Part shown: positions 32,391-43,072 of the stretch, piece after piece
Layout: every line of letters begins with the position of its first letter
How positions within the stretch are numbered: position 1 is the stretch's first letter
Origin: Microcella flavibacter
GTDB taxonomy: Bacteria; Actinomycetota; Actinomycetes; Actinomycetales; Microbacteriaceae
NCBI RefSeq assembly: GCF_012530535.1
Contig: NZ_CP051299.1
Span: forward strand, 1,860,001-1,924,000
Reading direction: 5' to 3'
DNA: 64,000 nt
Notes under the pieces: model-generated
The model's database searches: none
The model's input: the letters and a program-made list of their open reading frames with translations, nothing else
What the model was told of the DNA's origin: nothing
Made by a program: the position numbers and the translations under genes

Positions 32391-33226
32391 GGGGTGCCTT
32401 TCGGGAGGGGGATGGCGCCGGTCGGGAACGACTCGACGCGGGTGACCTCGGGCCCGAGGAACCGCGCGGCGAGCTGCCGGAAGCGGTCGGTGTCGGAGCC
32501 CGTGGCCTCGAAGACGTGGCGGGGGGCATCCTGCCGATCGCTCAGCAGGGAGTGGGCGACGAGACGGCCGTACACGTCGTAGGCCGTCTGCTCGGCGCTC
32601 GAGACGAGCGAGACCTCCGGGCCGACGACGTACTGGATGGCGCCGGCGAGGAGGGGGTAGTGGGTGCAGCCGAGCACGAGGGTGTCGATGTCGGCGGCGA
32701 TGAGCGGCGCGAGGTACTGCTCGGCCGCCGCGAAGAGCTCGGGGCCGGAGGTGACGCCCGCCTCGACGAACTCGACGAAGCGCGGCGCGGCCGCCTGGGT
32801 CAGCACGATGCCCGGGTCCGCGACGAAGGCGTCGGCGTAAGCGCGCGAGTTGATCGTGCCCTCGGTGCCGATGACGCCGATGCGCTTGGTGCGCGTGCGC
32901 CGCACGGCCTGGCGCACGGCGGGCTGGATGACCTCGACCACGGGGATGCCGTGGCCCTGCTCGAACCGCTCGCGAGCATCCCGGAACATGGCGGCGCTCG
33001 CGGTGTTGCAGGCGATGACGAGCATCTTGACGCCCTGGTCGACGAGCTCGTCCATGACGGCGAGGGCGTGCTCGCGCACCTGCGCGATCGGGCGGGGGCC
33101 GTAGGGGCCGTTCGCCGTGTCGCCGAGGTAGAGCACCTGCTCGCGCGGCAGCTGGTCGATGATCGCGCGCGCCACGGTGAGGCCGCCGACGCCGGAGTCG
33201 AAGACTCCGATCGGCGCGCTGCTCAC
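32387..33226 (-). CDS. murI: Glutamate racemase
   Basis: The 279-residue protein starts at GTG 33226 ([20 protein letters not shown]). The two catalytic cysteines are in [15 protein letters not shown] and [13 protein letters not shown]. It makes D-glutamate for peptidoglycan in the cytoplasm. The start follows TAGACT (33239-33234, minus strand) by 7 nt, suggesting leaderless transcription of the murI-rph-rdgB operon. The length fits the family. Confidence 0.96.
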   Translation of the reverse strand: MSSAPIGVFDSGVGGLTVARAIIDQLPREQVLYLGDTANGPYGPRPIAQVREHALAVMDELVDQGVKMLVIACNTASAAMFRDARERFEQGHGIPVVEVIQPAVRQAVRRTRTKRIGVIGTEGTINSRAYADAFVADPGIVLTQAAAPRFVEFVEAGVTSGPELFAAAEQYLAPLIAADIDTLVLGCTHYPLLAGAIQYVVGPEVSLVSSAEQTAYDVYGRLVAHSLLSDRQDAPRHVFEATGSDTDRFRQLAARFLGPEVTRVESFPTGAIPLPKGTP

Positions 33227-33233
33227 GCCCGAC

Positions 33234-33239
33234 AGTCTA
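33234..33239 (-). promoter_or_regulatory. -10 element TAGACT of murI operon, leaderless start
   Basis: On the minus strand TAGACT ends 7 nt before the GTG at 33226; no ribosome-binding site is present. Confidence 0.5.
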
Positions 33240-33261
33240 GGTGCGGGGGTGCGCGGCGGCG

Positions 33262-34743
33262 TCAGTAGGCGGTGCGGGCGCGCTCCTGCGCGACGACCTC
33301 CTCGCGGTCGGCGAGGCGGCGCAGGCCCGCGAGCGGCTGCGCCATGCGGTGATTGCCCCGGATGACCGGCTCGACCCGGTCGAGGAACGCCCAGTAGCCC
33401 GCCGTGAACGGGCAGGCGCTCTCGCCGAGCCGCTTCTTCGGATCGAAGCGGCAGCCGCCGCAGAAGTCGCTCATCCGGTCGATGTAGGCCCCGCCCGAGG
33501 CGTACGGCTTCGTCGCCACGATGCCGCCGTCGGCGAACTGGCTCATGCCGACGACGTTCGCGGGCATGACCCAGGGGGTGCCGTCGACGAAGGCGCCCTG
33601 GAACCACGCGGTCAGCTCGGCGGGGTCGTAGCCGCGCTGCAGGGCGAAGTTGCCGAGGATCATGAGGCGCTGGATGTGGTGCGCGTAGCCGGTGCGGCCG
33701 ACGCCCTCGAGCACGTGGCTGAGGCACCGCGCCTGCACGGCCCCGCCGTCGAGCTGCCACCACTCCTCCGGCAGGGGCGTCGTCGCCTGCAGGTGGTTGC
33801 TGCGCTCGACGTAGTCCTCGCCCAGGTGCCAGTACAGGTGCCAGACCCAGTCGCGCCAGCCGATGAGCTGCCGCACGATGCCCTCGACGCTCGGCAGCGG
33901 GGCGCGGCCCGCGTCGTGCTCCGCGACGACGCGGGAGACGATCTCGAGCGGGTGCAGCAGTCCGAGGTTGAGGGCCACACTGAGGCGGCTGTGCGCCATC
34001 GTGTCGTCGCCGGCCAGCGAGGCATCCTCGTAGGGCCCGAAGTCGCCGAGCCTCGACTCGAGGAACTCGTCGAGGGAGGCGAGGGCCTCGTCGCGCGTCA
34101 CGGGGAAGGCGCGCGGGGCATCCCGCCCCAGGAACCGCACGCCGTCGGCCTCGAGCGCGTCGAGGGTCTCGCGCACGCTCGCGTCGATGTCGTCCTCGAC
34201 GGGCGCCCACGGCTCGGGCAGGCCCAGGCTCAGGGCGCCCTTCGGCGGCCGCTCGCGGTTGTCGTGGTCGTACGAGAACTGGCCGCCGGCGGGCTCGGAG
34301 CCCTCCATGAGGATGCCCGTGCGGGTGCGCACCTGCCGGTAGAAGCGGTCCATGAGCAGCTGCTGCGGTGTCTTGCCCTCGGCCCAGCGGGCGAACTCCT
34401 CGCGCTCGGTGACGAAGCCCCGATCGGGCAGGATGCTCGCCCCGAGCCCCTCGACGAGCCGGCGCTGCGCCCACGAGGTCGCCCCGACCACCTCGAGCGC
34501 GCCGCCCACGAGGCCGCGCTCCTCGAGCGCCGCCCGGTAGGAGCCGCTCACGACGAGCTCGCCGCGGTCGCCCAGCTCGCGCGCCCGATGCCGCAGGGCG
34601 CTGAGGTACAGGTGCGCCTTGAGCCGGTGGGTCGGGCGGCGCCGGAAGACCTCGTGGTTCTCGATGAGCACGATGCGCCCGCCGTCGTCGAAGTGCGGGC
34701 CGAGCTGCTCGGCGGTGAGCCAGCGGGTGGGGGCGTCGGTCAT
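33262..34743 (-). CDS. Cryptochrome/photolyase of the Fe-S (CryB/PhrB) class
   Basis: The 493-residue protein starts [20 protein letters not shown]. The N-terminal alpha/beta antenna domain (to about 135) contains [20 protein letters not shown]. The FAD-binding helical domain follows. Four C-terminal cysteines (QARCLSH, CGGC in [11 protein letters not shown], and [10 protein letters not shown]) match the [4Fe-4S] ligands of the FeS-BCP photolyases, which repair (6-4) photoproducts or act as cryptochromes using a lumazine antenna. Family assignment is firm; repair versus signalling is not decided by sequence. It diverges from pncB with 30 nt between. Confidence 0.92.
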   Translation of the reverse strand: MTDAPTRWLTAEQLGPHFDDGGRIVLIENHEVFRRRPTHRLKAHLYLSALRHRARELGDRGELVVSGSYRAALEERGLVGGALEVVGATSWAQRRLVEGLGASILPDRGFVTEREEFARWAEGKTPQQLLMDRFYRQVRTRTGILMEGSEPAGGQFSYDHDNRERPPKGALSLGLPEPWAPVEDDIDASVRETLDALEADGVRFLGRDAPRAFPVTRDEALASLDEFLESRLGDFGPYEDASLAGDDTMAHSRLSVALNLGLLHPLEIVSRVVAEHDAGRAPLPSVEGIVRQLIGWRDWVWHLYWHLGEDYVERSNHLQATTPLPEEWWQLDGGAVQARCLSHVLEGVGRTGYAHHIQRLMILGNFALQRGYDPAELTAWFQGAFVDGTPWVMPANVVGMSQFADGGIVATKPYASGGAYIDRMSDFCGGCRFDPKKRLGESACPFTAGYWAFLDRVEPVIRGNHRMAQPLAGLRRLADREEVVAQERARTAY

Positions 34744-34761
34744 GCCGCGAGCGTAGGCACC

Positions 34762-34767
34762 TAGGCT
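34762..34767 (+). promoter_or_regulatory. -10 element TAGGCT, leaderless start
   Basis: TAGGCT ends 6 nt before the GTG at 34774 in a 30-nt gap between divergent genes, leaving no room for a leader. Confidence 0.55.
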
Positions 34768-34773
34768 GGGCGC

Positions 34774-36117
34774 GTGACGACCGCCCTCCTCACCGACAGC
34801 ACCGCTCTTCTGACGGACCGCTACGAGCTCACGATGATCGAGGCGGCCCTGCGCTCGGGCCGCGCGCACCGCGAGTGCGTCTTCGAGGTGTTCGGGCGCC
34901 GCCTGCCCGGCGACCGGCGCTACGGCGTGCTCGCCGGCACGGGGCGGGTGCTCGAGGCGATCAGCCGGTTCCGCTTCGGGCGGGCCGAGCTCGACTGGCT
35001 CGCCGACGAGCGCGTCGTCGACGATGCGACCCTCGCCTGGCTGGCCGACTACCGCTTCACCGGCTCGATCGAGGGGTACCGCGAGGGCGAGCTGTACTTC
35101 CCCGGCTCGCCGCTCATGACCGTGCGCGGCTCGTTCGCCGAGGCGGTCGTGCTCGAGACGGTCGTGCTGAGCATCCTCAACGCCGACACGGCCGTCGCGA
35201 CCGCGGCCGCCCGCATGGTCTCGGCCGCCGACGGTCGCAGCGTCGCCGAGATGGGCTCGCGCCGCACGGGCGAGGCGAGCGCGGTCTCGGCCGCCCGCGC
35301 CGCCTACATCGCCGGCTTCGGCGCCACCTCGAACCTCGAGGCGGGGCGGCGCTGGGGCATCCCGACGATGGGCACGGCCGCGCACGCCTTCACCCTGCTG
35401 CACGACTCGGAGGAGGAGGCGTTCCGCGCCCAGGTCGACTCGCTCGGCCCGGGCACGACCCTGCTCGTCGACACCTACGACGTGCGCCGCGGCGTCGAGA
35501 CGGCCGTGCGCGTCGCCGGCACCGGGCTCGGAGCGGTGCGCCTCGACTCGGGCGATCTGCCGACCCTCGTGCGGCAGGTGCGCGCGCGGCTGGACGAGCT
35601 CGGCGCGACGAGCACCCGCATCACCGTCACGAACGACCTCGACGAGCACGCGATCGCGGCGCTCAGCGGCGCCCCCGTCGACTCGTTCGGGGTCGGCACC
35701 GCCGTCGTCACCGGAGCGGGCTCGCCCGCGGCCGGCTTCGTCTACAAGCTCGTCGCGCGCCGCGAGGCGGGATCGGACGGCGAGTGGACGCCCGTCGCCA
35801 AGGCCTCGAGCGGCAAGGTCGGCCGCGGCGGCGCGAAGCGCGGAGAGCGCCTCATCGGCCCCGACGGCATCGCGCGAGCCGAGCACGTCGTCGTCGACGA
35901 CGACCGCGACGGGATGCCCGAGGCGGGCCGCACCGGCATCGAGCCGCGCGGCCTCACCGTGCCGCTCATGGTCGACGGAGAGGCCGAGCCCTCCGCGCTC
36001 GGCGCCGCGGGCGTGCGCGCGGCGCGGGAGCACCGCGCGGCGGCGATCGCCGAGCTGCCGCCCGAGGCCTTCCGGCTCGCGCGCGGCGAGCCCTGTCTGC
36101 CGACGGTCTACCGGTAG
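34774..36117 (+). CDS. pncB: Nicotinate phosphoribosyltransferase
   Basis: The 447-residue protein has [20 protein letters not shown], typical of PncB N-termini, followed by [19 protein letters not shown]. The catalytic region includes [38 protein letters not shown] (with the autophosphorylated His) and [20 protein letters not shown]. It converts nicotinate, PRPP and ATP to nicotinate mononucleotide in NAD salvage. The GTG start is supported by the leaderless promoter. Length fits the family. It ends 24 nt from a convergent lipoprotein gene. Confidence 0.96.
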   Translation: MTTALLTDSTALLTDRYELTMIEAALRSGRAHRECVFEVFGRRLPGDRRYGVLAGTGRVLEAISRFRFGRAELDWLADERVVDDATLAWLADYRFTGSIEGYREGELYFPGSPLMTVRGSFAEAVVLETVVLSILNADTAVATAAARMVSAADGRSVAEMGSRRTGEASAVSAARAAYIAGFGATSNLEAGRRWGIPTMGTAAHAFTLLHDSEEEAFRAQVDSLGPGTTLLVDTYDVRRGVETAVRVAGTGLGAVRLDSGDLPTLVRQVRARLDELGATSTRITVTNDLDEHAIAALSGAPVDSFGVGTAVVTGAGSPAAGFVYKLVARREAGSDGEWTPVAKASSGKVGRGGAKRGERLIGPDGIARAEHVVVDDDRDGMPEAGRTGIEPRGLTVPLMVDGEAEPSALGAAGVRAAREHRAAAIAELPPEAFRLARGEPCLPTVYR

Positions 36118-36141
36118 CCGCGCGGGCCCGCGGGCGACGCC

Positions 36142-36372
36142 CTACTGGTCGTCGGTGTCGGTGTCGTTCTCGTCCTCGGCATCGTCCTCGTTGTCCTGGT
36201 CGGTGTCGCCTTCCTCGTCGAGGTTCTCGTCCGTCTCGTCGCTGTCCGAGGGCCGCTCGTCGGGGTTCGACGAGGGATTCTCCGTGTAGGGGCCGGTCTG
36301 CGCGCCCGTGTTGCCGCAGCCGCTGAGGGCGAGCATCCCGATCATGGCGAGGGTGATGAGCGTCTTCTTCAT
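36142..36372 (-). CDS. Small acidic lipoprotein
   Basis: The 76-residue protein has a signal peptide and lipobox LSGC (MKKTLITLAMIGMLALSGCG, Cys19). The mature part is intrinsically disordered and strongly acidic: roughly half of residues 39-76 are Asp or Glu (for example NLDEEGDTDQDNEDDAEDEN). It should be membrane-anchored and exposed, and may bind cations. I recognise no family. It lies between pncB (convergent) and a divergent luciferase-like gene. Confidence 0.75.
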   Translation of the reverse strand: MKKTLITLAMIGMLALSGCGNTGAQTGPYTENPSSNPDERPSDSDETDENLDEEGDTDQDNEDDAEDENDTDTDDQ

Positions 36373-36553
36373 GGCAGTGGCCTCCCGACCGTCGATGAGT
36401 CTCCGACGCTACGGAGGAAGACCGCGCAGCGGCAGGGGCTCGCGCCGGGTCGCCGAGGGTGATAGGGCCAGCCGGCAACCTGAACGCCCGGCGTGAGCCC
36501 GGCGACGGCGACGCCCGCGACTGCCTAGGGTCGGGGCGTCGCAAGGAGGACGC

Positions 36554-37534
36554 ATGCCCACCATCGGGTTCCACGCATCGCACGAGCAGGTCGAGCCGCG
36601 AGCGCTGCTCGAAGCCGTCGCGCTCGCCCAGGAGATCGGCTTCACCGAGGCGATGGGCAGCGACCACTTCGCGCCGTGGAGCGAGGAGCAGGGCGAGTCG
36701 GCCTTCTCGTTCGCCTGGATGGGCGCGGCCCTCGAACGGGCGCGCGGGATGCGCATCGGCCAGGTGCACGCCCCCGGCCAGCGCATCCACCCCGCCATCA
36801 GCGCCCAGGCGATCGCGACGCTCGAGGCGATGAATCCCGGCCGGTACTGGGTGGCGCTCGGCAGCGGCGAGAACCTCAACGAGCGCATCACCGGCGAGCC
36901 GTGGCCGGCGAAGCCCGTGCGCAACGCGCGGCTGCGCGAGTGCGTCCACGTCATCCGCGCGCTGCTCGCCGGCGAGGAGGTCGACCACCACGGCCTCGTG
37001 CGCGTCGACCGCGCCCGCCTCTGGACCCGCCCCGCGACGCCGCCGCCGCTCTACGCGACCGCGGTGAGCCCCGAGACCGCGGCCTGGGCGGCCGAGTGGG
37101 CCGACGGCCTCGTCACCGTCAACCAGCCCGGCGACGCGCTGCGCCGGGTCTCCGACGCCTACCGCGACGCCGGCGGGCGCGGGCCCGTCCACGTGCAGGT
37201 GCACGTCGCCTGGGCCGAGACGGAGGAGCGCGCCCTGCAGGAGGCCTTCGAGCAGTGGCGCACCAACGTGTTCCCCCCTCCCCTGTGCTGGGATCTCGAC
37301 TCGCCGCGCGCCTTCGCGCTCGCCGCGGCGCACGTGCGGCCCGACGACGTGCGCGACTCGGTCGTCGTGAGCGACAGCCCCGCCGCGATCGTCGACGCCA
37401 TCGGCGGGATGCTCGACCAGGGCTTCGACGGCGCCTACGTGCACCACGTGCCGGTCGAGCAGCGCGCGTTCCTGGAGCGGGTCGCGCCGAGCATCCTCGC
37501 CGCCTTCTCGGATTCGGCGCGGGTGCCCGCATGA
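36554..37534 (+). CDS. Luciferase-like (LLM class) flavin/F420-type oxidoreductase
   Basis: The 326-residue TIM-barrel protein reads MPTIGFHASHEQVEPRALLE and MGSDHFAPWSEEQGESAFSF, then ALGSGENLNERITGEPWPAK and ATAVSPETAAWAAEWADGL. This resembles the F420-dependent glucose-6-phosphate dehydrogenase-like branch, especially the LLM group that lacks clear F420 evidence. AAGGAGG lies 4 nt before the ATG, with TAGGGT (36526-36531) upstream. Its stop overlaps the ATG of the amylase-like gene (ATGA), hence coupling. Cofactor (FMN or F420) and substrate are open. Confidence 0.88.
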   Translation: MPTIGFHASHEQVEPRALLEAVALAQEIGFTEAMGSDHFAPWSEEQGESAFSFAWMGAALERARGMRIGQVHAPGQRIHPAISAQAIATLEAMNPGRYWVALGSGENLNERITGEPWPAKPVRNARLRECVHVIRALLAGEEVDHHGLVRVDRARLWTRPATPPPLYATAVSPETAAWAAEWADGLVTVNQPGDALRRVSDAYRDAGGRGPVHVQVHVAWAETEERALQEAFEQWRTNVFPPPLCWDLDSPRAFALAAAHVRPDDVRDSVVVSDSPAAIVDAIGGMLDQGFDGAYVHHVPVEQRAFLERVAPSILAAFSDSARVPA

Positions 37535-39185
37535 GGCCGACCGACACCGGCGACCTGTGGTGGAAGACGGCCGTCGTCTACTGCCTCGACGTCGAGACCT
37601 TCATGGACGCCAACGACGACGGCATCGGCGACATGGCCGGCCTCGCCCAGCGCATCGACTACCTCGCCGAGCTCGGCGTCACCTGCCTCTGGCTCATGCC
37701 CTTCTACCCGACCCCCGGCCGCGACGACGGCTACGACATCGTGGACTTCTACGGCGTCGACTCACGGCTCGGCCACCACGGCGACCTCGTCGAGGTCATC
37801 CGCACGGCGAAGGACCGCGGCATCCGCGTCATCGCCGACCTCGTGGTCAACCACACCTCCGACCAGCACCCCTGGTTCAAGGCCGCGCGCTCGAGCCGCA
37901 CCTCGCCGTACCGCGACTTCTACATCTGGCGCGACGAGATCCCGAAGAACGCCCCCGTCTCGGTGTTCCCCGGCGAGGAGGACGGCGTCTGGCAGCTCGA
38001 CGAGAAGACCGGGCAGTACTACCTGCACAACTTCTACCACCACCAGCCCGACCTCAACCTCGCGAACCCGCGGGTGCGCGACGAGATCGCGAAGGTCATC
38101 GGCTTCTGGATGCAGCTCGGCCTCAGCGGCTTCCGCGTCGACGCCGTGCCGTTCCTCGAGCAGGACGAGCCGGCGGTCGACGCGCACGAGCTGCTGCGCT
38201 CGCTGCGCAAGTACCTCTCGCGCCGCTCGGGCGACTCGGTGCTGCTCGGCGAGGTCAACCTGCCGTACGAGCAGCAGCTGGCCTTCTTCGGCGGCGAGGC
38301 GGCCGACGAGCTGACGATGCAGTTCGACTTCATCGGCATGCAGAACCTCTACCTCTCGCTCGCCCGGCAGGACGCCGGGCCGCTGACCCGCGCCCTCGAG
38401 CAGCGGCCGGTGCTCGCCGAGGAGTCGCAGTGGCGAACTTCGTGCGCAACCACGACGAGCTCACCCTCGACAAGCTCAGCGAGGCCGAGCGGCAGGAGGT
38501 CTTCGAGGCCTTCGCCCCCGAGGAGGGCATGCGCGTCTACGACCGCGGCATCACCCGCCGTCTGCCCCCGATGCTCGGCGGCGACCCGCGCCACGTGCGC
38601 ATGGTCTACAGCCTGCTGTTCTCGCTGCCCGGCACCCCGGTGCTCTACTACGGCGAGGAGATCGGGATGGGCGAGAACCTCGCGCAGTCCGGCCGTCTCG
38701 CCGTGCGCACCCCCATGCAGTGGAACGCCACGGCCAACGGCGGCTTCTCGCGCGCCCGCCCGCGCCGCCTCGCCGCCCCCGTGACGGGCGACGGCTACAG
38801 CCCCGAGCACGTCAACGCCGCGGCCCAGCGCGAGGATCCGGAGTCGCTGCTGCGCTTCATGGAGCTGCTCATCCGGCGCTACCGCGCCTCGGCCGAGATC
38901 GGCTGGGGCGCCCTGACGATCATCGAGCAGCCGAACGCCGCGGTGCTCGTGCACGCCGTGCAGGGCTCCTCGGGCTGCATGATCGCGGTGCACAGCTTCT
39001 CGGCCGCTCCGCAGACCGTCGAGTTCGCCCTGCCCGATGGCGTGGCGGGGGATGCCCGGCTCACCGACCTGCTGCGCTCGGGTGACGTCGCCCCCGACGA
39101 CCGAGGTCGCGTCGCGCTCACGCTCGAGGCCTACGACCACCGCTGGCTGCGGGTGCACGACGACGAGGACCACCGACTGTCGTAG
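37531..39185 (+). pseudogene. GH13 alpha-amylase/trehalose-synthase-like gene with one-base frameshift
   Basis: The first frame (37531 to about 38433) begins MRPTDTGDLWWKTAVVYCLD and contains nucleophile Asp204 (FRVDAVPF) and acid/base Glu241 (LLGEVNLP). The second frame (about 38434-39185) continues with NFVRNHDELTLDKLS (third catalytic Asp), GTPVLYYGEEIGMGEN and a beta-sandwich domain. The junction reads TCGCAGTGGCGAACTTC, where the family sequence SQWANFVRNHDE needs TGGGCGAAC; one G is missing at 38433/38434. Corrected, the product would be about 551 residues with all catalytic residues. This is a very recent mutation or a sequencing error in a G run. The ATG overlaps the LLM stop. Confidence 0.85.
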
Positions 39186-39197
39186 CGGCACGTCGAC

Positions 39198-42100
39198 TCA
39201 GCCCGCGACGGCCTCCGGCTCGGGCGCCCGCACCCGCTGGCCGACGACGGCGCTCACGCCGTCCTTCCGCATGCTCACGCCGTAGAGCGCGTCGGCGATC
39301 TCCATCGTGCGCTTCTGGTGCGTGATGATGATGAGCTGGCTCGTCTCGCGCAGGTCGCGGAAGATCGTCAGCAGCCGGCCGAGGTTCGCGTCGTCGAGCG
39401 CCGCCTCCACCTCGTCCATGATGTAGAACGGGCTCGGCCGGGCCTTGAAGATGGCGATGAGCAGCGCCACGGCCGCGAGCGAGCGCTCGCCGCCCGAGAG
39501 CAGGCTCAGCCGCTCGATCTTCTTGCCGGCGGGCTTCACCGTCACCTCGATGCCCGTGGTGAGCATGTTCTCGGGGTCGGTGAGCAGCAGCTGACCCGTC
39601 CCGCCGGGGAACAGCACCGGGAACACGCGGTCGAAGGCGTCCTTCGTGTCGGCGAAGGCCGCGGCGAAGATGTGCTGCATCGTCTCGTCGAGCTCATCGA
39701 TGATCGTCAGCAGGTCGCGGCGGGTGTCGGCGAGGTCGGTCAGCTGCTCGCTGAGGAATTTGTGGCGCTGCTCGAGCGCGGCGAACTCCTCGAGCGCGAG
39801 CGGGTTCACGCGGCCGAGCTGGCTGAGCTTGCGCTCGGCCTTCGCCAGCCGGGCCTGCTGCTCGGCGCGCACGAAGGGCTTGCCGGCCACGACGGGCTCG
39901 GCCGCGGGCATCCCCTCGCCCTCTGAGCCGCCCTCGGCATCTCGCGCCGCCTGCGGGGCCGACTGCGCGACGAGCTCGGCGACCCGCGCCGACTCCTCAT
40001 CGCTCGTGACGTCGGGCAGCGGTGCGTCGGGGTCGGGGTCGACGCGGGATGCTGCTTCCGCGGCCACGGCGTCGGCCACGGCCCGCGCGGCGGCGGTCAG
40101 CGCGTCGTCGTCGGGAACGGGCGACTCGGGGCCGTACTCGGCGACCAGGACGTCCTCGTCGAGGCCGAGCTCGCCGGCCGCGCGCTCGAGCAGCTGCGAG
40201 AGGTGCAGCTTCTTCTCGTAGATCTGCAGCTCGAGGCCGTGCACGTTCTCGGTGATGGCGTGCAGGCGCTCGCGCAGCTGCGCCTCGCTGCGGCGCAGCT
40301 CGACGAGCTCCTCGTTCTGGGTGGCGCGCTCGGACTCGGCGCGGTGCAGCTCGACCCGGGCCTCGGCGACGGAGCGGTCGACGGCGTTCAGCACGGCGGG
40401 CAGCGACTCGGCGACGGTGCGGGCGCGCTCGACCTGGCGCTGGCGCAGCACGGCGCGGCGGGCGGCCTCCTCGGCGGCGGAGCGCTCGGCCTCGCGGCGG
40501 CGCTCGAGCTGCAGGGCGCCCTCGCGGGCGGCGCGCACCCGCTCGCGCGCGGTCTCGAGGGCGATGCGGTGCTCGGTCTCGGCGGCGCGCACGGCGTCGA
40601 GCTCGACGACGAGGCCGTCGCGGGCGCTCGCGTCGAGCATGGGACGCGGGCGGGCGGCGAAGTCGTCGTGGGCGGCCACGGCGCGCTCGACGCCGCCCTC
40701 CGCCTCGCGCACGACGTCGGCGGCGCGCTCCCCCGCTCCGGCGAGGCGCTCGGCCTCGGCCTCGGCGGCCTCGGCCTGCGCGCGGGCGCGGCTCAGCTGC
40801 TCGCTGCGGGCGGCCCGCTGGGCGTCGTGGTCGCGCACGGCGGCGAGCGCCGCGGTCGCGAGCGCCTTCGCCTCGGCGAGCTCGGCGCGCGAGGCGTCGA
40901 GCGCGAAGCGGGCCCGCTCGATGCCCGTGGCGACGTCGGCGAGGCGCTCGGCGGCGGCGTCGCGCTCGGCGGTCAGCTCGAGCCGGCTGCGGCCGGCGCC
41001 CGAGCCGCCGCGCAGCACGGTGCGGGTGAGCACCTCGCCCTCGCGGGTGACGACCGTCACGGTGCCGGCCTCGTCCCCGAGGCCCTCGATCGCCGGCCAG
41101 GCGGCGCGGGCGGCGGCGAGGTCGTCCGCGATGAGCGTGCGGGTGAGCAGGGCGAGCACGCCCGCGGGGGCGGTGACGACGCTCGCCGCCGCGGTGAGGC
41201 CGGGCACGGCGGGCGCGGCGGCAGCGGTCGTCGCGCCGCCCAGCTCGGCGAGCACCACCTCGACGCGACCGGCCTCGGCCGCGCGGGCCCGGTCGAGCGC
41301 GGCGAACCCGGCGTCGGCGTCGTCCACGAGCACGGCCTCGGCGAGGCTCCCGAGGGCGGCGGCGACGGCCGCCTCGAAGCCCGGGGTGACCTGCACGTGG
41401 TCGGAGACGAGTCCGCGCACGCCGCTCGAGCCGAGCAGGCCGAGGGCGCCGTCGCCCGAGTCGACGGCCTGCGAGAGCGCGCTGACGCGGGCGGCGAGGG
41501 CGTCGCGCTCGCGCTCGAGGCCGTGCAGGGCATCCCGCTCGCCGTCGAGGCGGCCCTGGATGGCGGCGACCCGCTCGTCGGCCGCGCGCAGGGCCTCGTC
41601 GAGCTCGGCGTCGGCGCCCTCGGCCTGCTCGAGCGCGGGCAGGGCGGCGAGCTCGGCGCGCGTCGACTCCTGGCGGGCGAGCGCGGCCTCGAGCGCGTTC
41701 TGCTGGCGCAGCTGCTCGCCGCGGGCGGCGGCGAGCGTCGAGCGGGCGACCTCCACACGACTGGCGAGGCCGGCGAGCTCGAGGTCGTGCTGCGAGACGA
41801 GGGCCGACTGCGCCGCGATCTCCTCGTCGAGCGAGTCGAGGGAGGCCCGCGCGGTCGCGGTGCGGGCCGCGGCCTCGCCGACGGCGCGCTCGGCCTCGGC
41901 GACCCCGGCGGTGAGCCGCTCGGCCCCGGCGCGCGCCTCGTCGACCATCGCCTGCGTCACCGTCGACTGCATGCCGGGCAGCTCCGACTGCTGGCTCAGC
42001 AGGGTGAGCTTCTGCTGCGTGAGGGTGCTCAGCGAGCGCAGGCGGTCCTGCACCTTCTCGAGCGCGAAGGCCGTGCCGCGCGCGCGGTCGACGGCGTCGC

Positions 42101-42932
42101 CGACCATCTGCGCCTCGATGCGCTGCACCCGCAGCCGCGCCTGGTCGAGCTGGCTCTGCACGACGAGGCGCTCGCTCGTGCGCTCGCTCTCGGTGCGGTG
42201 GTGGTCGGCGAGGGCGGTGCGCAGGGCGACGACCTCGTCGGCCAGCAGGCGGGAACGGGCATCCCGCACGATCGCGGCGATCGTCTGCGCCTCGCGCGCG
42301 ATCTCGGCCTGGCGCCCCAGCGGGGTCAGCTGCCGCCGGATCTCGCCGGCGAGGTCGCTCAGCCGCGTCAGGTTCGACTGCATGGCCTCGAGCTTGCGCA
42401 CCGTCTTCTCCTTGCGACGACGGTGCTTCAGGATGCCCGCCGCCTCCTCGATGAAGCCGCGGCGCTCCTCAGGGCTCGCGTGCAGCACCGAGTCGAGCCG
42501 GCCCTGCCCGACGATGACGTGCATCTCGCGCCCGAGGCCGGAGTCGCTCAGCAGCTCCTGCACGTCGAGCAGCCGGCACGAGGAGCCGTTGATCGCGTAC
42601 TCGCTGCCGCCGTTGCGGAACAGCGTGCGCGAGATCGTCACCTCGCTGTACTCGATCGGCAGGGCGCCGTCGCTGTTGTCGATCGTCAGCTGCACCTCGG
42701 CGCGGCCGAGCGGGCCGCGCGTCGCCGTGCCCGCGAAGATGACGTCGCTCATCGTGCCGCCGCGCAGGGTCTTGACGCCCTGCTCGCCCATCACCCAGGC
42801 GAGCGCGTCGACGACGTTCGACTTGCCCGAGCCGTTGGGCCCGACGACGCAGGTGACCCCGGTCTCGAACTGGAACGTGGTCGGCTGCGCGAACGACTTG
42901 AAGCCCTTGAGCGTCAGGCTCTTCAGGTGCAC
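39198..42932 (-). CDS. smc: Chromosome segregation protein SMC
   Basis: The 1244-residue protein starts at GTG 42932 (MHLKSLTLKGFKSFAQPTTF), with AGGAG upstream. It has Walker A GPNGSGKSN (32-40) and a long coiled coil. The hinge lies at about 500-670 (SGVRGLVSDHVQVTPGFEAA). A second coiled coil, signature LLSGGERSLAAVALLIAIF and Walker B PFYIMDEVEAALDD follow. An acidic insertion occurs near 1010-1035. SMC condenses and organises the chromosome with ScpA/ScpB, which are not nearby. Length fits actinobacterial SMC (about 1170-1250). The reverse-strand frame of this gene is also open over long stretches, a G+C effect. Confidence 0.97.
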   Translation of the reverse strand: MHLKSLTLKGFKSFAQPTTFQFETGVTCVVGPNGSGKSNVVDALAWVMGEQGVKTLRGGTMSDVIFAGTATRGPLGRAEVQLTIDNSDGALPIEYSEVTISRTLFRNGGSEYAINGSSCRLLDVQELLSDSGLGREMHVIVGQGRLDSVLHASPEERRGFIEEAAGILKHRRRKEKTVRKLEAMQSNLTRLSDLAGEIRRQLTPLGRQAEIAREAQTIAAIVRDARSRLLADEVVALRTALADHHRTESERTSERLVVQSQLDQARLRVQRIEAQMVGDAVDRARGTAFALEKVQDRLRSLSTLTQQKLTLLSQQSELPGMQSTVTQAMVDEARAGAERLTAGVAEAERAVGEAAARTATARASLDSLDEEIAAQSALVSQHDLELAGLASRVEVARSTLAAARGEQLRQQNALEAALARQESTRAELAALPALEQAEGADAELDEALRAADERVAAIQGRLDGERDALHGLERERDALAARVSALSQAVDSGDGALGLLGSSGVRGLVSDHVQVTPGFEAAVAAALGSLAEAVLVDDADAGFAALDRARAAEAGRVEVVLAELGGATTAAAAPAVPGLTAAASVVTAPAGVLALLTRTLIADDLAAARAAWPAIEGLGDEAGTVTVVTREGEVLTRTVLRGGSGAGRSRLELTAERDAAAERLADVATGIERARFALDASRAELAEAKALATAALAAVRDHDAQRAARSEQLSRARAQAEAAEAEAERLAGAGERAADVVREAEGGVERAVAAHDDFAARPRPMLDASARDGLVVELDAVRAAETEHRIALETARERVRAAREGALQLERRREAERSAAEEAARRAVLRQRQVERARTVAESLPAVLNAVDRSVAEARVELHRAESERATQNEELVELRRSEAQLRERLHAITENVHGLELQIYEKKLHLSQLLERAAGELGLDEDVLVAEYGPESPVPDDDALTAAARAVADAVAAEAASRVDPDPDAPLPDVTSDEESARVAELVAQSAPQAARDAEGGSEGEGMPAAEPVVAGKPFVRAEQQARLAKAERKLSQLGRVNPLALEEFAALEQRHKFLSEQLTDLADTRRDLLTIIDELDETMQHIFAAAFADTKDAFDRVFPVLFPGGTGQLLLTDPENMLTTGIEVTVKPAGKKIERLSLLSGGERSLAAVALLIAIFKARPSPFYIMDEVEAALDDANLGRLLTIFRDLRETSQLIIITHQKRTMEIADALYGVSMRKDGVSAVVGQRVRAPEPEAVAG

Positions 42933-43072
42933 GCGGCGGCTCCTCGCGAGAACGTCGGACGGATGGGCGATCGGAGGGATCGAGGCCTACCGTACCGGCT
43001 CGCGCGCCAGTATCCTGGCGGGCTGGCCGCGGGTGCGGCGGGCGTGCACGCAGACGATCAGGAGGGCTCGGC

